Assembly: GCA_938092015.1 (NCBI GenBank)
Contig: CALKOT010000052.1
Location: 50,769-114,768 of the forward strand
Direction of reading: 5' to 3'
Length of the DNA stretch: 64,000 nucleotides
Source of the DNA: an uncultured Paracoccaceae bacterium
Lineage (GTDB): Bacteria; Pseudomonadota; Alphaproteobacteria; Rhodobacterales; Rhodobacteraceae
Shown here one piece after another: positions 47,122 through 56,609 of the stretch (position 1 is its first letter; every line of letters starts with the position of its first letter). A program made the translations under genes and the position numbers. The notes under the pieces were generated by a model. That model worked only from the letters and a program-made list of their open reading frames with translations, searched no databases and had not been told where the DNA came from.

Positions 47122-47927
47122 CCACCGAAACACTGACGATGCTGGGCTGTTCGGTTCTGAATGAACCGGACGCCCGCGAGAAGGCGCGTAAAGCGCGCGA
47201 AGTCGCCGAGGTCTGGAGAAACGCAAGGGCTACAGGGGCTACGCTTGAGTTTGGCGAGCAACGTCCGCCGGATTTCCCCGCCAGACCGGCAGAACCTGCC
47301 TTGCTGGATCCGCGCGATATGCCAAGACGTCGACGCGGCGGGCAGAACGGGCGGATCGCCCTGCTGCACGCGATTGCACATATCGAATTGAACGCAATCG
47401 ACCTGCATTGGGATGTCGCCGTCAGGTTTGCTGATGTGGATTTGCCTATGGGCTTTTGGGATGACTGGATATCCGCGGCTGATGATGAAGCAAAACATTT
47501 TGGTCTGCTCGCCGACCGGCTAGAGGCGCTGGGATCACACTATGGCGCCCTGCCCGCGCATGCTGGTATGTGGCGCGCAGCTGAAGACACAACCGAAGAT
47601 CTGCTCGCCCGCCTTGCCATCGTTCCGATGGTGCTTGAAGCGCGCGGTCTGGATGTCACCCCAGATATGATTGCGGCATTTGAGAAGGCTAAAGACGAAG
47701 AAAGTGTTTCAGCGTTGAAGCTGATCTACAAAGATGAAGTCGCGCATGTCGCCTATGGATCAAAGTGGTTCAACTTTCTCTGTGGTCGCGAAAACCGCGA
47801 CCCGAAAGAAGCCTTTCACGAACTTGTTTCACATTACTTCAAGGGACCATTGAAGCCGCCCTTCAATGAAGAGAAACGGGCCGAAGCCGGAATTCCCCCC
47901 GATTTTTATTGGCCTTTAGCCACCTGA
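47118..47927 (+). CDS. DUF455 ferritin-like protein
   Basis: 269 residues of the DUF455 family, a ferritin-like four-helix fold: HAIAHIELNAIDLHWDVAVR, DDEAKHFGLLADRLEALGSH, VLEARGLDVTPDMIAAF and IYKDEVAHVAYGSKWFNFL supply the E/ExxH di-iron pattern. The function is unknown, related by fold to MiaE-like tRNA hydroxylases. ATG 47118 overlaps the bcp stop; a reading further upstream is bcp in another frame. Confidence 0.88.
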   Translation: MTTETLTMLGCSVLNEPDAREKARKAREVAEVWRNARATGATLEFGEQRPPDFPARPAEPALLDPRDMPRRRRGGQNGRIALLHAIAHIELNAIDLHWDVAVRFADVDLPMGFWDDWISAADDEAKHFGLLADRLEALGSHYGALPAHAGMWRAAEDTTEDLLARLAIVPMVLEARGLDVTPDMIAAFEKAKDEESVSALKLIYKDEVAHVAYGSKWFNFLCGRENRDPKEAFHELVSHYFKGPLKPPFNEEKRAEAGIPPDFYWPLAT

Positions 47928-48072
47928 GTTCCTTTTTTTGTCCGATTTGGAAAAAAAGTGACAAAACGCACAACTCAGACGCGCAGCTCGGGTTGATGCA
48001 GCGGGTATCTTTGCCTAACCATCGCGCAAGTGGCGCCCGACAAAAGACGTTTGTACAAGACGAGGTATTGTG

Positions 48073-49410
48073 ATGACACGCGGAGTAAGCGCTGGCCTGA
48101 ATGCCTTCATTGGCAAATGGCTTCCCGAACAACGGATGTTCGCCAAAACCGATGAACGCACCCGGTTTGTACGTCTATCGCCTTTGGTCCAGGCAACCGG
48201 TATCGCAGCTTTACTGGCAGTGACGTGCTGGTCAGGGTATCTGACAATCAATCAACTAGCGGCTGCAAAAGTTGATGCACAGCTGGTCCAAGCCGATCAC
48301 AAACTGACCAACATCTATGAGACACGGATTGCGCGGCTTGAAGCCGACAAACGGCGTCTGGCCGATCAGCTTTCTGAAAGCCGCGCGAAGATGACATTCG
48401 TAGCGAAAGAAGTGTCTGAAACGCATTCAAACCTTGGCGCTGCACTAGCGACATCGACATCTTTGAAGGCGACACATAGTTCGCACCGAGCGCAACTGAC
48501 TGAGATGGCGTCGCTTCAGGTTGCGACAGCCGCCCATTGCGATGCGTTAGACGCGAAGTTGACAGGCGTAACAACTGATCTGGGGCTGCTTAAACAGCGG
48601 CTGACAGCCTCAGACAGCGCCATGACTGACCTTGTCGCAACACTGGAAACAATTGCGAGCGATCGCGATGCGGCGCAGACGAAGGCCTCTCATCTGTCGA
48701 AAGAGGTTGCCGCCCTTCAGACCGCTTATGACACCCGCCGTGAGCAGCAAACCCGACTTGTTTCCCGGTTAGAGGACGCAGCACGCCTCAGCCTTGGTTC
48801 ACTGGAAACAGTGTTCAGCAAAAGCGGCGTCGATCTCGATAACGTTCTGGCAGAGGCACGGCGCAAATACTCAGGTTCAGGTGGTCTTTTCACACCCACC
48901 GCATCTGATGTTGGCTTCGATAAAGACGACACAGAAGGCCAGCGCGTGGAGATGCTGCTTTTGGATATGGAACGCATCAATACGATGCGCATCGCTGTCG
49001 AACAGTTGCCATTTTTGCGCCCGGTTGGCCCTGCCCGATTTTCTAGCGGATATGGTCCACGCAAAGATCCAAAGAACGGCCGCAAAGCCTTTCACGCTGG
49101 AATAGATCTCGCCGGACCGCGCGGAACAGCGATTTTTGCGGCTGGCGCCGGGGAAGTTGTGTTTTCCGCGCGTCAGAGAGGCTATGGAAATCTCATCAAG
49201 ATTCGCCATGCATTCGGATATGAAACCGTGTACGCTCACCTCAATCGTCGCCGGGTCAAAGTCGGCGACAAAGTCGAACGCGGTGATCGAATAGGAGATA
49301 TGGGTAACACCGGGCGCAGCACCGGCACGCACCTGCACTACGAAATCCGTGTGAACGGCAATACCGTCAACCCCGCGAAATACATCGAGGCCGCGAGAAA
49401 TGTTCTCTAA
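48073..49410 (+). CDS. M23 (LytM) peptidase-domain protein with coiled coil
   Basis: 445 residues: a membrane anchor at about residues 38-58, a long periplasmic coiled coil (residues ~70-250), and a C-terminal M23 domain with RFSSGYGPRKDPKNGRKAFH, GIDLAGPRGTAIFAAGAGEV and THLHYEIRVNG. The zinc ligands HAGID and HLHYE are present, so it may be an active endopeptidase acting on peptidoglycan cross-links. It overlaps the bactofilin gene by 11 bases, a widespread pairing in which the bactofilin positions the peptidase. GTG 48070 is an alternative start. Confidence 0.92.
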   Translation: MTRGVSAGLNAFIGKWLPEQRMFAKTDERTRFVRLSPLVQATGIAALLAVTCWSGYLTINQLAAAKVDAQLVQADHKLTNIYETRIARLEADKRRLADQLSESRAKMTFVAKEVSETHSNLGAALATSTSLKATHSSHRAQLTEMASLQVATAAHCDALDAKLTGVTTDLGLLKQRLTASDSAMTDLVATLETIASDRDAAQTKASHLSKEVAALQTAYDTRREQQTRLVSRLEDAARLSLGSLETVFSKSGVDLDNVLAEARRKYSGSGGLFTPTASDVGFDKDDTEGQRVEMLLLDMERINTMRIAVEQLPFLRPVGPARFSSGYGPRKDPKNGRKAFHAGIDLAGPRGTAIFAAGAGEVVFSARQRGYGNLIKIRHAFGYETVYAHLNRRRVKVGDKVERGDRIGDMGNTGRSTGTHLHYEIRVNGNTVNPAKYIEAARNVL

Positions 49411-49873
49411 AAGCAAAATCACCGAAACACCCGAGAAGAAGCCAGACGCAGCACAGGCTGCGGCTAAGCCAGCGGCGCCAGCCGCCCCGTCATCTTCGCC
49501 AGCGCCATCCGGTTCGGCGCCAAAGGCGAAACCTTCTCCGTCAGTCATCTCGACAGACCTGAAAGTTGAAGGCAACCTGATCACATCAGGCGATATTCAG
49601 GTCGAAGGTCAGATCGAAGGCGATATCCGCGCGCACCTGCTGACCGTTGGTCAGTCGGCGCAGATTTCTGGCGAAGTGATTGCAGACGACATCGTCGTTC
49701 ATGGTCACGTCAAAGGCCGCGTTCGTGGTTTGAAAGTGCGTCTGACGTCATCAGCCCAGGTTGAAGGCGACATCATCCACAAAACGATCGCCATCGAAAG
49801 CGGTGCGCACTTCGAAGGCTCCGTCCAGCGTGCGGAAGATCCTCTCAAAACGTCTTCCAAGGCCGATAGCTGA
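49400..49873 (+). CDS. Bactofilin
   Basis: 157 residues: a disordered Ala/Pro/Ser/Lys-rich N-terminal part (~50 residues), then the bactofilin beta-helix (SVISTDLKVEGNLITSGDIQ, EGQIEGDIRAHLLTVGQSAQ, GHVKGRVRGLKVRLTSSAQV, EGDIIHKTIAIESGAHFEGS). Bactofilins polymerise without nucleotide on the membrane and localise cell-wall enzymes. The start lies within the end of the M23 gene. Confidence 0.95.
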   Translation: MFSKSKITETPEKKPDAAQAAAKPAAPAAPSSSPAPSGSAPKAKPSPSVISTDLKVEGNLITSGDIQVEGQIEGDIRAHLLTVGQSAQISGEVIADDIVVHGHVKGRVRGLKVRLTSSAQVEGDIIHKTIAIESGAHFEGSVQRAEDPLKTSSKADS

Positions 49874-49894
49874 TCTAATCTGAATTGCGAATTG

Positions 49895-49929
49895 AAAAAG
49901 CCGCGCCCAGCAATTGGGCGCGGCTTTTT
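49895..49929. terminator. Intrinsic terminator, bidirectional, bactofilin/folB
   Basis: GCCGCGCCCA-GCAA-TTGGGCGCGGC stem (49900-49924) followed by TTTTTC and preceded by AAAAA, so it can act for both convergent genes. Confidence 0.92.
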
Positions 49930-49974
49930 CTATATTGATTAGCAGTTCCCTGAAGTGTTGATTCAAGACCCTCC

Positions 49975-50394
49975 CTACAGCGTAACCGGCTGGGTCCTTG
50001 TGATCTCAACGCCAAGCGCGCCAACGACAAGATCGAGTTTTTCGATACGGATATGCGCCGCAATAACGCGCTTTTCTTCCAGTATCAAAACCGCCAGCCG
50101 CTCAGCCAAGGTTTCAACCAACTTGATCCTTGGACCGTTGATCATCGCGTCAATCGCTTCGACGATCAGATCGTAAGACACGATGCTGTCGACTTCATCA
50201 TCATCAGTAATCTCGAACCGGCGCACATCGAGCATGATGTCGAAGCGCACGCGCTGTGTGACGCCAAACTCATCCGGATACGCACCTATTTCGAATTTCC
50301 GAATATGGTTGCTCAGGAAAATCCTGTCGCGCGGTTCCATCGTTGCATCGACGCCGGTGTTCTTAAAACCGGTAAATCCACTCGTATCGTTCAT
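49975..50394 (-). CDS. folB: Dihydroneopterin aldolase family protein
   Basis: 139 residues of the FolB/FolX fold: IRKFEIGAYPDEFGVTQRVR, IVSYDLIVEAIDAMINGPR, KLVETLAERLAVLIL. The conserved tyrosine and glutamate of the pterin site can be seen. In folate synthesis it cleaves dihydroneopterin. The 20-residue lead before IFLSNH is longer than usual. No other folate genes are adjacent. Confidence 0.88.
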   Translation of the reverse strand: MNDTSGFTGFKNTGVDATMEPRDRIFLSNHIRKFEIGAYPDEFGVTQRVRFDIMLDVRRFEITDDDEVDSIVSYDLIVEAIDAMINGPRIKLVETLAERLAVLILEEKRVIAAHIRIEKLDLVVGALGVEITRTQPVTL

Positions 50395-50470
50395 TGAACA
50401 ATCTCACCTGTCCCGGCCAAAGCCCCATCCCGCCGCGCTCTTATCCCCAATGGCGCGTCGTTGACAACAA

Positions 50471-50508
50471 AAAACGCCCCGAAGCCATCACTGGCCTGGG
50501 GCGTTTTT
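50471..50508. terminator. Intrinsic terminator downstream of the SleB-type hydrolase
   Basis: CGCCCC (50475-50480) pairs with GGGGCG (50498-50503), with an inner GCC/GGC extension, followed by TTTTT and preceded by AAAAA. It stops the minus-strand hydrolase transcript. Confidence 0.9.
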
Positions 50509-50524
50509 CGTCACTGACCCTCAA

Positions 50525-51349
50525 TCAGTTCTTGGCAGACACTTTCGTCGGATAACGGTAGAAGATGTGTTCACCAATCAAAGCCGTCTTCGTCAGCTTT
50601 TTGGACCAGCGTGGGCTGACCGCTGTTGTGTGGTAGTGCGTCGCCTTGCCTGTGAGGACACGGGGACGACCATCCATCATCATCTTCGCAATCTTACCGG
50701 CCTTCAAGAAGGCTCGTTTGTTGTGGATCCGATCAGGTATACCGTCACAGGTGTAAGAGAACTGACACAGATGACGTTTGCCTGTACCTTGTTTGACAAC
50801 ACCGCATACGGTCTTAGGGTAGCGGCGGCTATCGACCCGGTTCAGGATCACTTCCGCAACCGCCACCTGACCACGAGTACTTTCGCCCCGGGCTTCAAAG
50901 TAAATCGCTTCGGACAGGCACCGCCAGGATTCAGCACGTTTCACGCCGAGCCTTTGGGCCGCTTTGTCTACGCTGGTGACGTCATTGTGCGCCAACAACA
51001 CCTCATCAACGTCCATATCCCGGGCAATTCCGCTAAGTTCAGCCGCGAGCGCGTCTTCGGTGCCAAGGTCGGCAAGGTTCGGGTCAATGATTGCAGGCGC
51101 CGTCAATCGTGTCGGCGTTGCCGGCAAACGGCCGGTACGCGCAAAGTCGCGATCCGCAGCCAGTGTTTTGAATGCACTGCGTTCAGCCTTCAATACCTGA
51201 AGAATGCGTTTGGAATCTTCACTGAGAATGTGCGCCTGAACCGCCTTCGGATCAGTTTCTTCTGCGACTGCGCCAGTACCATTTCCAAATGCCAGAGCGG
51301 CCACACACGCCGCGAGTACACTACAACGGGACAAGATAATCTGTCTCAT
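50525..51349 (-). CDS. SleB-like cell wall hydrolase (Hydrolase_2)
   Basis: 274 residues. A signal peptide (CSVLAACVAALAFGNGTGAV within the first 30), a linker, then the SleB/CwlJ catalytic domain: CLSEAIYFEARGESTRGQVA with the catalytic glutamate, EVILNRVDSRRYPKTVCGVV, CQFSYTCDGIPDRI, ATHYHTTAVSPRWSKK. Predicted periplasmic lytic transglycosylase/amidase of peptidoglycan, as in Rhodobacterales non-spore-formers. The about 260 bases upstream to ppdK should hold its promoter. Confidence 0.92.
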   Translation of the reverse strand: MRQIILSRCSVLAACVAALAFGNGTGAVAEETDPKAVQAHILSEDSKRILQVLKAERSAFKTLAADRDFARTGRLPATPTRLTAPAIIDPNLADLGTEDALAAELSGIARDMDVDEVLLAHNDVTSVDKAAQRLGVKRAESWRCLSEAIYFEARGESTRGQVAVAEVILNRVDSRRYPKTVCGVVKQGTGKRHLCQFSYTCDGIPDRIHNKRAFLKAGKIAKMMMDGRPRVLTGKATHYHTTAVSPRWSKKLTKTALIGEHIFYRYPTKVSAKN

Positions 51350-51612
51350 CGTGTTCTTCCCAATTCTTGCGGCGGCGTTCGCTTGTGGAGGCAGGTGCGC
51401 CGTCGCTGTTTTCTCGGGATCAATCCCCCCGGGCTGAACGGAAAGTTAGTGTTGGGTCGGTCGTGTCTCCACCAAATGTCGACTTGGATCGACCAAATGA
51501 TCGGCAAATCCACTACATGTTGCAGAAATCACTCATACTGATTGCTGCAGCGCAACATTCTCGCGGAAAGGTTTCAAAGCATGACTTTGCATCACGGACG
51601 GATAGCGCCGAA

Positions 51613-54231
51613 TCAGTCACCTCGGCGATTTAGAATCGTCGCCTGCGCTGCTGCAAGGCGCGCAATGGGCGCGCGGAAGGGTGAACAAGAGACGTAATCA
51701 AACCCTGCCAATTCGCAAAACCGAACAGAGGCCGGATCGCCGCCGTGTTCACCGCAAAGACCCAGGGTGATGCCGGGACGGCCCTTACGGCCACGTTCTG
51801 CAGCGAGAAGAAGCAACTCACCTACACCTTCAAGATCAAGGCTGTGGAATGGATCTTCCGGGAAGACGCCTTTGGCTACATAGTCCCGCATGAAGCGGCC
51901 AGCATCATCGCGGCTCAGCCCATATGTCATTTGGGTCAGGTCATTGGTTCCAAAGCTGAAAAATTCAGCCGTTGAAGCAAGGTCCTCAGCCCTCAAAGCT
52001 GCACGAGGCGTCTCGACCATGGCGCCGATATGATAGGTCAGCGGAGCGCCGGTTTCTCTACGCACCTGTTCAGCCACAGCTTCAACGCGGGTCGTCAGTA
52101 ACTCCAGCTCTCGGTTGGCTGAAACAAGTGGGATCATTATTTCGGGCGTGACAGGCGCGCCGGTTTGCTCGCCCGCTATAATTGCTGCTTCGAAAACCGC
52201 TCTGGCCTGCATTTCGTAGATCTCGGGGAATGCGACGCCAACCCGGCAACCACGATTACCCAGCATTGGATTGAACTCACGCATTTCATCCGCGCGATCT
52301 TTAACAACGCGTAGGGGTAGATCCATATCGTCGGCCAGTGTGCGCAGTTCATTTTCACCATGAGGCAGAAACTCATGCAGCGGCGGATCGAGCAGACGGA
52401 TTGTGACCGGCAAGCCTGCCATGATCGTGAAGAGGTCGACAAAATCACCGCGCTGCATTGGAAGCAGTTGGTCCAGCGCCGCACGGCGGTCGGTTTCTTC
52501 CGACGCCAGGATCATGCGACGCATCATATTGATGCGACCTTTTTCAAAAAACATATGTTCGGTCCGGCAAAGGCCAATGCCGTCAACATTGAACCCCTGT
52601 GCAACACGCGCGTCTGTCGCTGTGTCTGCATTTGCGCGCACCTTCATGCGCCGCGCTTCATCCGCCCAACCCATCAACGTTGCAAAGCTGCCGGATATCT
52701 CCGGCTGGACCAGTTCTGAGACGCCAGCCAACGCTTCGCCAGCCGAACCATCCAAGGTGATGGTGTCGCCCTCAGAAAAGACGCGTCCATCAGCGGTGGT
52801 CAATGTTCTGGCTGATTGATCCAGTTGAATGTCCCCTGCCCCCACAACGCAAGGTGCACCCAGGCCACGGGCGATCACAGCGGCGTGGCTGGTCATGCCG
52901 CCGCGCACTGTCAGGACGCCCGTCGCAGCATGCATTCCGCGAATGTCTTCGGGGCTGGTTTCAACACGGACAAGAATGACGCCCCGTTCCTGCGCAGCAG
53001 CTGCCTCTGCCGCCTCTGGCGAGAACACTATCGCGCCTGTCGCTGCGCCGGGTGAAGCTGGCAGACCTTTACCAATCACATCGCGTGGCGCGCCATCAGC
53101 GATCATCGGGTGTAGATGTGAGGTCAGCGCGCCTGGCTCAATCCGCAGGATCGCTTCTTCCCGGCTGATCGCGCCGCTTTCCGCCAGTTCAACCGCCACA
53201 CGGATTGCGGCGCGTGTGTTGGCGACCAGGGGCTGCGTGTCGAGCACGGACACTTCGCCATGTTCCACAGTGAATTCAAAATTGCAGGCGTCGCCAATAG
53301 CGACCTCAGCCTGCTCTGCCAGCTCAATGATTTTCGCAGCGGCGGCGGGCGCCAGTTCTTCAAGCGACGGTTTGTTTTGCCCTGCCTCCTCCCGCGCAGC
53401 ACGGGTCAATAAACGCGGCGTGCGCATGCCCATCAACGCATCTTCGCCCTGCGCCTGTGGCAGGAACCGCCCGTTCACCCCTACCTCACCGGTCTGGGCA
53501 GAACGGAGGGCACCAACCCCAGCGCCAGACGGTTCTGGCCCAAGGCCCAGTGACATGACCTGCACAATCAGACCCTGCCCCACTTCAGGGTCAGCGCCTT
53601 TTGCCTGACGCACAATCCGCGCTGTCGGCGCGTTCCAGGCGCGGGTCAGTGCGGTGATGCCCATGCTGAGCTGGTCAGCAGCGTCTTCTGGAAAATCCTG
53701 ATCTGTTTCATCGCGGACGATGGCCAGATAATCAGCCTCCAACGCTTTCAACGCCGTTTCATCAAGCGCGTCTTCACTGTCTTCGCCGGCGAATTTTAGA
53801 CGATCATATAAAGCGTTCTCAAACGCTTCTGGGTCAGCGTCCATCGAAGCCGATGCAAACGTCTGGATCAGGCGGCGCCGCAAATCCAGCGCCGCGCGGG
53901 CGCCGACGCGGGCAGTGATATGATCCATGGCGCCTGCGGTCAGGCCAATGTTCAGGATTGCTGGCGCAGTTGGCGCAGCCTCGTCCACGGGTGAAGAACG
54001 CAGAGAAACCAGCAATCCCTGCCCCAACCGTACACCAGCCTCATCCTCAAGCGTGGTGATGGCTGCCAACAAGCCATTCATCCCCTCGTCTGACGCAATG
54101 GCGAAGCCAGGCGGGGTTGGCAAGCCAGCATCAATCAGTTTTCCAAGGCGTAGCGCCTTGCCGCCGAACCGAAGCGGTTCAGGTTGCGCGCTCAGACGGG
54201 TCAGGCTGGCAATGGCGGTGGGGTTATCCAT
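51613..54231 (-). CDS. ppdK: Pyruvate phosphate dikinase-like protein with divergent nucleotide domain
   Basis: 872 residues from ATG 54231 (887 from ATG 54276). Interconverts pyruvate and PEP if active. The phosphohistidine domain is intact (LTVRGGMTSHAAVIARGLG) and so is the PEP/pyruvate TIM barrel (GIGLCRTEHMFFEKGRINMM, IRLLDPPLHEFLP, SFGTNDLTQMTYG, GLCGEHGGDP with catalytic Cys). The N-terminal ATP-grasp is diverged: the usual SMPGMMDT block reads EAAPTAPAI, and the region equal to GNMGDTSGTGV reads GLGPEPSGAGV. It may have altered nucleotide use. Confidence 0.85.
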   Translation of the reverse strand: MDNPTAIASLTRLSAQPEPLRFGGKALRLGKLIDAGLPTPPGFAIASDEGMNGLLAAITTLEDEAGVRLGQGLLVSLRSSPVDEAAPTAPAILNIGLTAGAMDHITARVGARAALDLRRRLIQTFASASMDADPEAFENALYDRLKFAGEDSEDALDETALKALEADYLAIVRDETDQDFPEDAADQLSMGITALTRAWNAPTARIVRQAKGADPEVGQGLIVQVMSLGLGPEPSGAGVGALRSAQTGEVGVNGRFLPQAQGEDALMGMRTPRLLTRAAREEAGQNKPSLEELAPAAAAKIIELAEQAEVAIGDACNFEFTVEHGEVSVLDTQPLVANTRAAIRVAVELAESGAISREEAILRIEPGALTSHLHPMIADGAPRDVIGKGLPASPGAATGAIVFSPEAAEAAAAQERGVILVRVETSPEDIRGMHAATGVLTVRGGMTSHAAVIARGLGAPCVVGAGDIQLDQSARTLTTADGRVFSEGDTITLDGSAGEALAGVSELVQPEISGSFATLMGWADEARRMKVRANADTATDARVAQGFNVDGIGLCRTEHMFFEKGRINMMRRMILASEETDRRAALDQLLPMQRGDFVDLFTIMAGLPVTIRLLDPPLHEFLPHGENELRTLADDMDLPLRVVKDRADEMREFNPMLGNRGCRVGVAFPEIYEMQARAVFEAAIIAGEQTGAPVTPEIMIPLVSANRELELLTTRVEAVAEQVRRETGAPLTYHIGAMVETPRAALRAEDLASTAEFFSFGTNDLTQMTYGLSRDDAGRFMRDYVAKGVFPEDPFHSLDLEGVGELLLLAAERGRKGRPGITLGLCGEHGGDPASVRFCELAGFDYVSCSPFRAPIARLAAAQATILNRRGD

Positions 54232-54324
54232 GGCTGTCACAATGTTGCGGTGTCGGATGTGCGATACACCCATCATCGCAGCAATGCAAAAAGCTGGTTT
54301 CGCAGTGCAACCCTGTTTGGATAA

Positions 54325-56607
54325 TCAGCCTTCGATGGCTGAGAAGATGGCGACCTGCTCCATCACTTTTTTCACGCGGTTCAAAAGGCAGAGACGGTTG
54401 CGGCGTACGACGTCGTTGTCATCGTTCACTGTAACCTTCTCAAAGAACGCGTCGATTGGCGCACGAAGGGCGGCCATGGCTGACATCGCGGATGCGAAGT
54501 CTTCGGCCTCCAGCGCGGGGGCGATGGCGTGCTCTGCATGGTCGAGGCCAACGAACAGGGCCGTCTCTTCGGGCAGGGATGCGAATTTGACGTTCGGGTC
54601 GAGCGTATATTCAACGCCATCCTTCTTTTCCTCAGCCGCGAGGATGTTCGTCGCGCGCTTGTACCCGGCGAGGAGGTTTTTGCCGTCTTCCGTCTCAACA
54701 AATGACTGGAGGGATTTCACGCGTGAAACCACAAGCACGAGGTCGTCCTGACCGCCCAACTGGAAGCAGGCGTCGATGACATCGTGGCGGACGCCCTCAC
54801 CGCGGAGGTGGACCTTTAGGCGGTCGGCGAAGAAGGCGAGGAGGTCGTCAGCCAGTTCCTCCGTGCCTTGGTATTTCGCGAAAAGTGAGTAATCGAATAT
54901 CTCACTGCTGTTTGTATCCAGTGGGTCGCCACCGTGTAAGATGGCCAGCTTGACCCACCAGAATGCATCCTCTTCGGCAGGTTCTTTGGTCTGCAAACTC
55001 ATTGGATAGGTTCCGATGCTGCCGGTCGTAGACTTAAAACAGAGGGCATGCATCTTTTCCAAGCGCGACAACCAGGCACGGTAATTTTCAATCACTACTT
55101 CATGGAGTTTCATATGATTTTGATGGAACAAAACTGTTCGAATGACCCCCAATGCCGCCCTCCTAAGAGCAAACGGGTCCTTACTCCCAGTAGGCTTCTC
55201 ATCAATCGCCCAGAAGCCAGTTAGGATGTCGACTTTCTCAGCCAGTGACACAGCGACGGCCACCGGCTCAGTCGGCACATCATCCGACGGCCCCAGCGGC
55301 GAATAATGCGTCTCGCAAGCCTCGGCCACGTTGGCGTCTTCGCCCGCAGCTTCGGCATAGTACTTGCCCATGATCCCCTGCAGCTCAGGGAACTCGTAGA
55401 CCATCTCTGAACTCAGGTCAGCCTTAGCGATCTTGGCCGCACGCTCGGCTTTCTCAGGATCAGCGCCGACCAATGGCGCAATCTCTCGCGCCAATGCAGC
55501 AATGCGGGCGATCCGTTCGGCCTGAGTGCCGAGCTTATTGTGGAAAGTGACGTTCTCAAGCGGCTTGGCCATCACCGCTAGCCCGCCTTCGCCCTTAGCG
55601 ACGCGGAGGTCATTTTCCCAAAAGAACAGCCCATCGGCCAGACGGGCGGCCAGAACACGCTGGTTGCCGGCGAGGATCGTGGCTCCGTTATCTGGCGTCT
55701 CGGTATTAGCGACGGTGATGAATTTTTCGATGCGGCCATTCGCAGGGTTTTTCACAGAGAAAAACTTCTGGTGTTCCTTCATCGAGGTTTGCAGAACTTC
55801 CGGCGGCAAGCCGAGAAACTGATCTTCGATATCGCCCATCAGGACGACAGGCCATTCGACCAGGCCCGCGACCTCTGCCAGCAGGCCCTTGTCATCAACC
55901 ACTTCCATGCCCTGCGCGAAGGCCATGTTGGTGGCGTCAGCCCAGATGCGGTCGCGGCGGTCAGCGGGGTCCAGTACGACCTTGGCGGCAGCGAGTTTCG
56001 CTATGTAATCGTCAAAATCTGCGGGCGTGATCGCGTCCGGGGCCATGAAACGGTGGCCAAAGGTCTGGGCGCCTGAGGTCAGGTCACCGACGGAGACCGG
56101 GACGATTTCGTTTTCATTCGCCTCATGGATCAGGACGGCCATGATGGACTGAAGCGGGCGTACCCAACGCAGATCGCCTGTGCCCCAGCGCATTGAGCGG
56201 GGCCAAGGGAAGTTTCGGATGGCATGCTCTATCACTTCAGAAAGGACGTCTGCGGCAGGCGCGCCCTTCTTCTTGATCACAGCGAACCAGACCTGGCCCT
56301 TCTTGTCGTCCCGCGCCTCTAGTTGGTCTTTCGTGAGGCCGGTGGAACGGAGGAAGCCTTCGAGGGCTTTTTCTGGTGCGTCAGTCCGGGGCCCCTTGCG
56401 TTCTTCGCGGGTGTCAGGCGTCACGTCCGGTAGGCCAGTCAGCGACAGGCACAGGCGGCGGGGTGTGGCGAATGCTGCAGCGGCTGAGTAGGTCAGGCCA
56501 CGATCCATGATCCCATCGGTGATGAGTTTTTTCAGGTCATCACAGGCCCGTGCCTGCATACGGGCGGGGATATCTTCTGAGAAGAGTTCAAGCAGGAAGT
56601 CGGCCAT
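54325..56607 (-). CDS. glyS: Glycyl-tRNA synthetase beta subunit
   Basis: 760 residues, bacterial alpha2beta2-type GlyRS. MADFLLELFSEDIPARMQAR at the N-terminus, RFHRFMAP-like FGHRFMAPDAI, FLGLPPEVLQTSMKEHQKFF, RVLAARLADGLFFWENDL, ELQGIMGKYYAEAAGED and KDPFALRRAALGVIR. The last ~90 residues are the anticodon-binding DALR-like part. The open frame runs to 56703, but ATG 56607 is the family start. A TTTCACGCGTGAAA palindrome lies in the coding sequence. Confidence 0.97.
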   Translation of the reverse strand: MADFLLELFSEDIPARMQARACDDLKKLITDGIMDRGLTYSAAAAFATPRRLCLSLTGLPDVTPDTREERKGPRTDAPEKALEGFLRSTGLTKDQLEARDDKKGQVWFAVIKKKGAPAADVLSEVIEHAIRNFPWPRSMRWGTGDLRWVRPLQSIMAVLIHEANENEIVPVSVGDLTSGAQTFGHRFMAPDAITPADFDDYIAKLAAAKVVLDPADRRDRIWADATNMAFAQGMEVVDDKGLLAEVAGLVEWPVVLMGDIEDQFLGLPPEVLQTSMKEHQKFFSVKNPANGRIEKFITVANTETPDNGATILAGNQRVLAARLADGLFFWENDLRVAKGEGGLAVMAKPLENVTFHNKLGTQAERIARIAALAREIAPLVGADPEKAERAAKIAKADLSSEMVYEFPELQGIMGKYYAEAAGEDANVAEACETHYSPLGPSDDVPTEPVAVAVSLAEKVDILTGFWAIDEKPTGSKDPFALRRAALGVIRTVLFHQNHMKLHEVVIENYRAWLSRLEKMHALCFKSTTGSIGTYPMSLQTKEPAEEDAFWWVKLAILHGGDPLDTNSSEIFDYSLFAKYQGTEELADDLLAFFADRLKVHLRGEGVRHDVIDACFQLGGQDDLVLVVSRVKSLQSFVETEDGKNLLAGYKRATNILAAEEKKDGVEYTLDPNVKFASLPEETALFVGLDHAEHAIAPALEAEDFASAMSAMAALRAPIDAFFEKVTVNDDNDVVRRNRLCLLNRVKKVMEQVAIFSAIEG
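54715..54728. repeat. Palindrome TTTCACGCGTGAAA, copy inside glyS
   Basis: A 14-base perfect palindrome within the glyS coding sequence, where it encodes part of VVSRVKS. It is flanked by A and C, so it is one base pair shorter than the 24979 copy. Confidence 0.6.
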
Positions 56608-56609
56608 AT

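Noticed and set aside
50567..51541. 324-codon plus-strand open frame
   Set aside because: Antisense to the SleB-type hydrolase, which has the signal peptide and catalytic motifs.
53927..54751. 274-codon plus-strand open frame
   Set aside because: Spans the ends of ppdK and glyS on the opposite strand with no family similarity.
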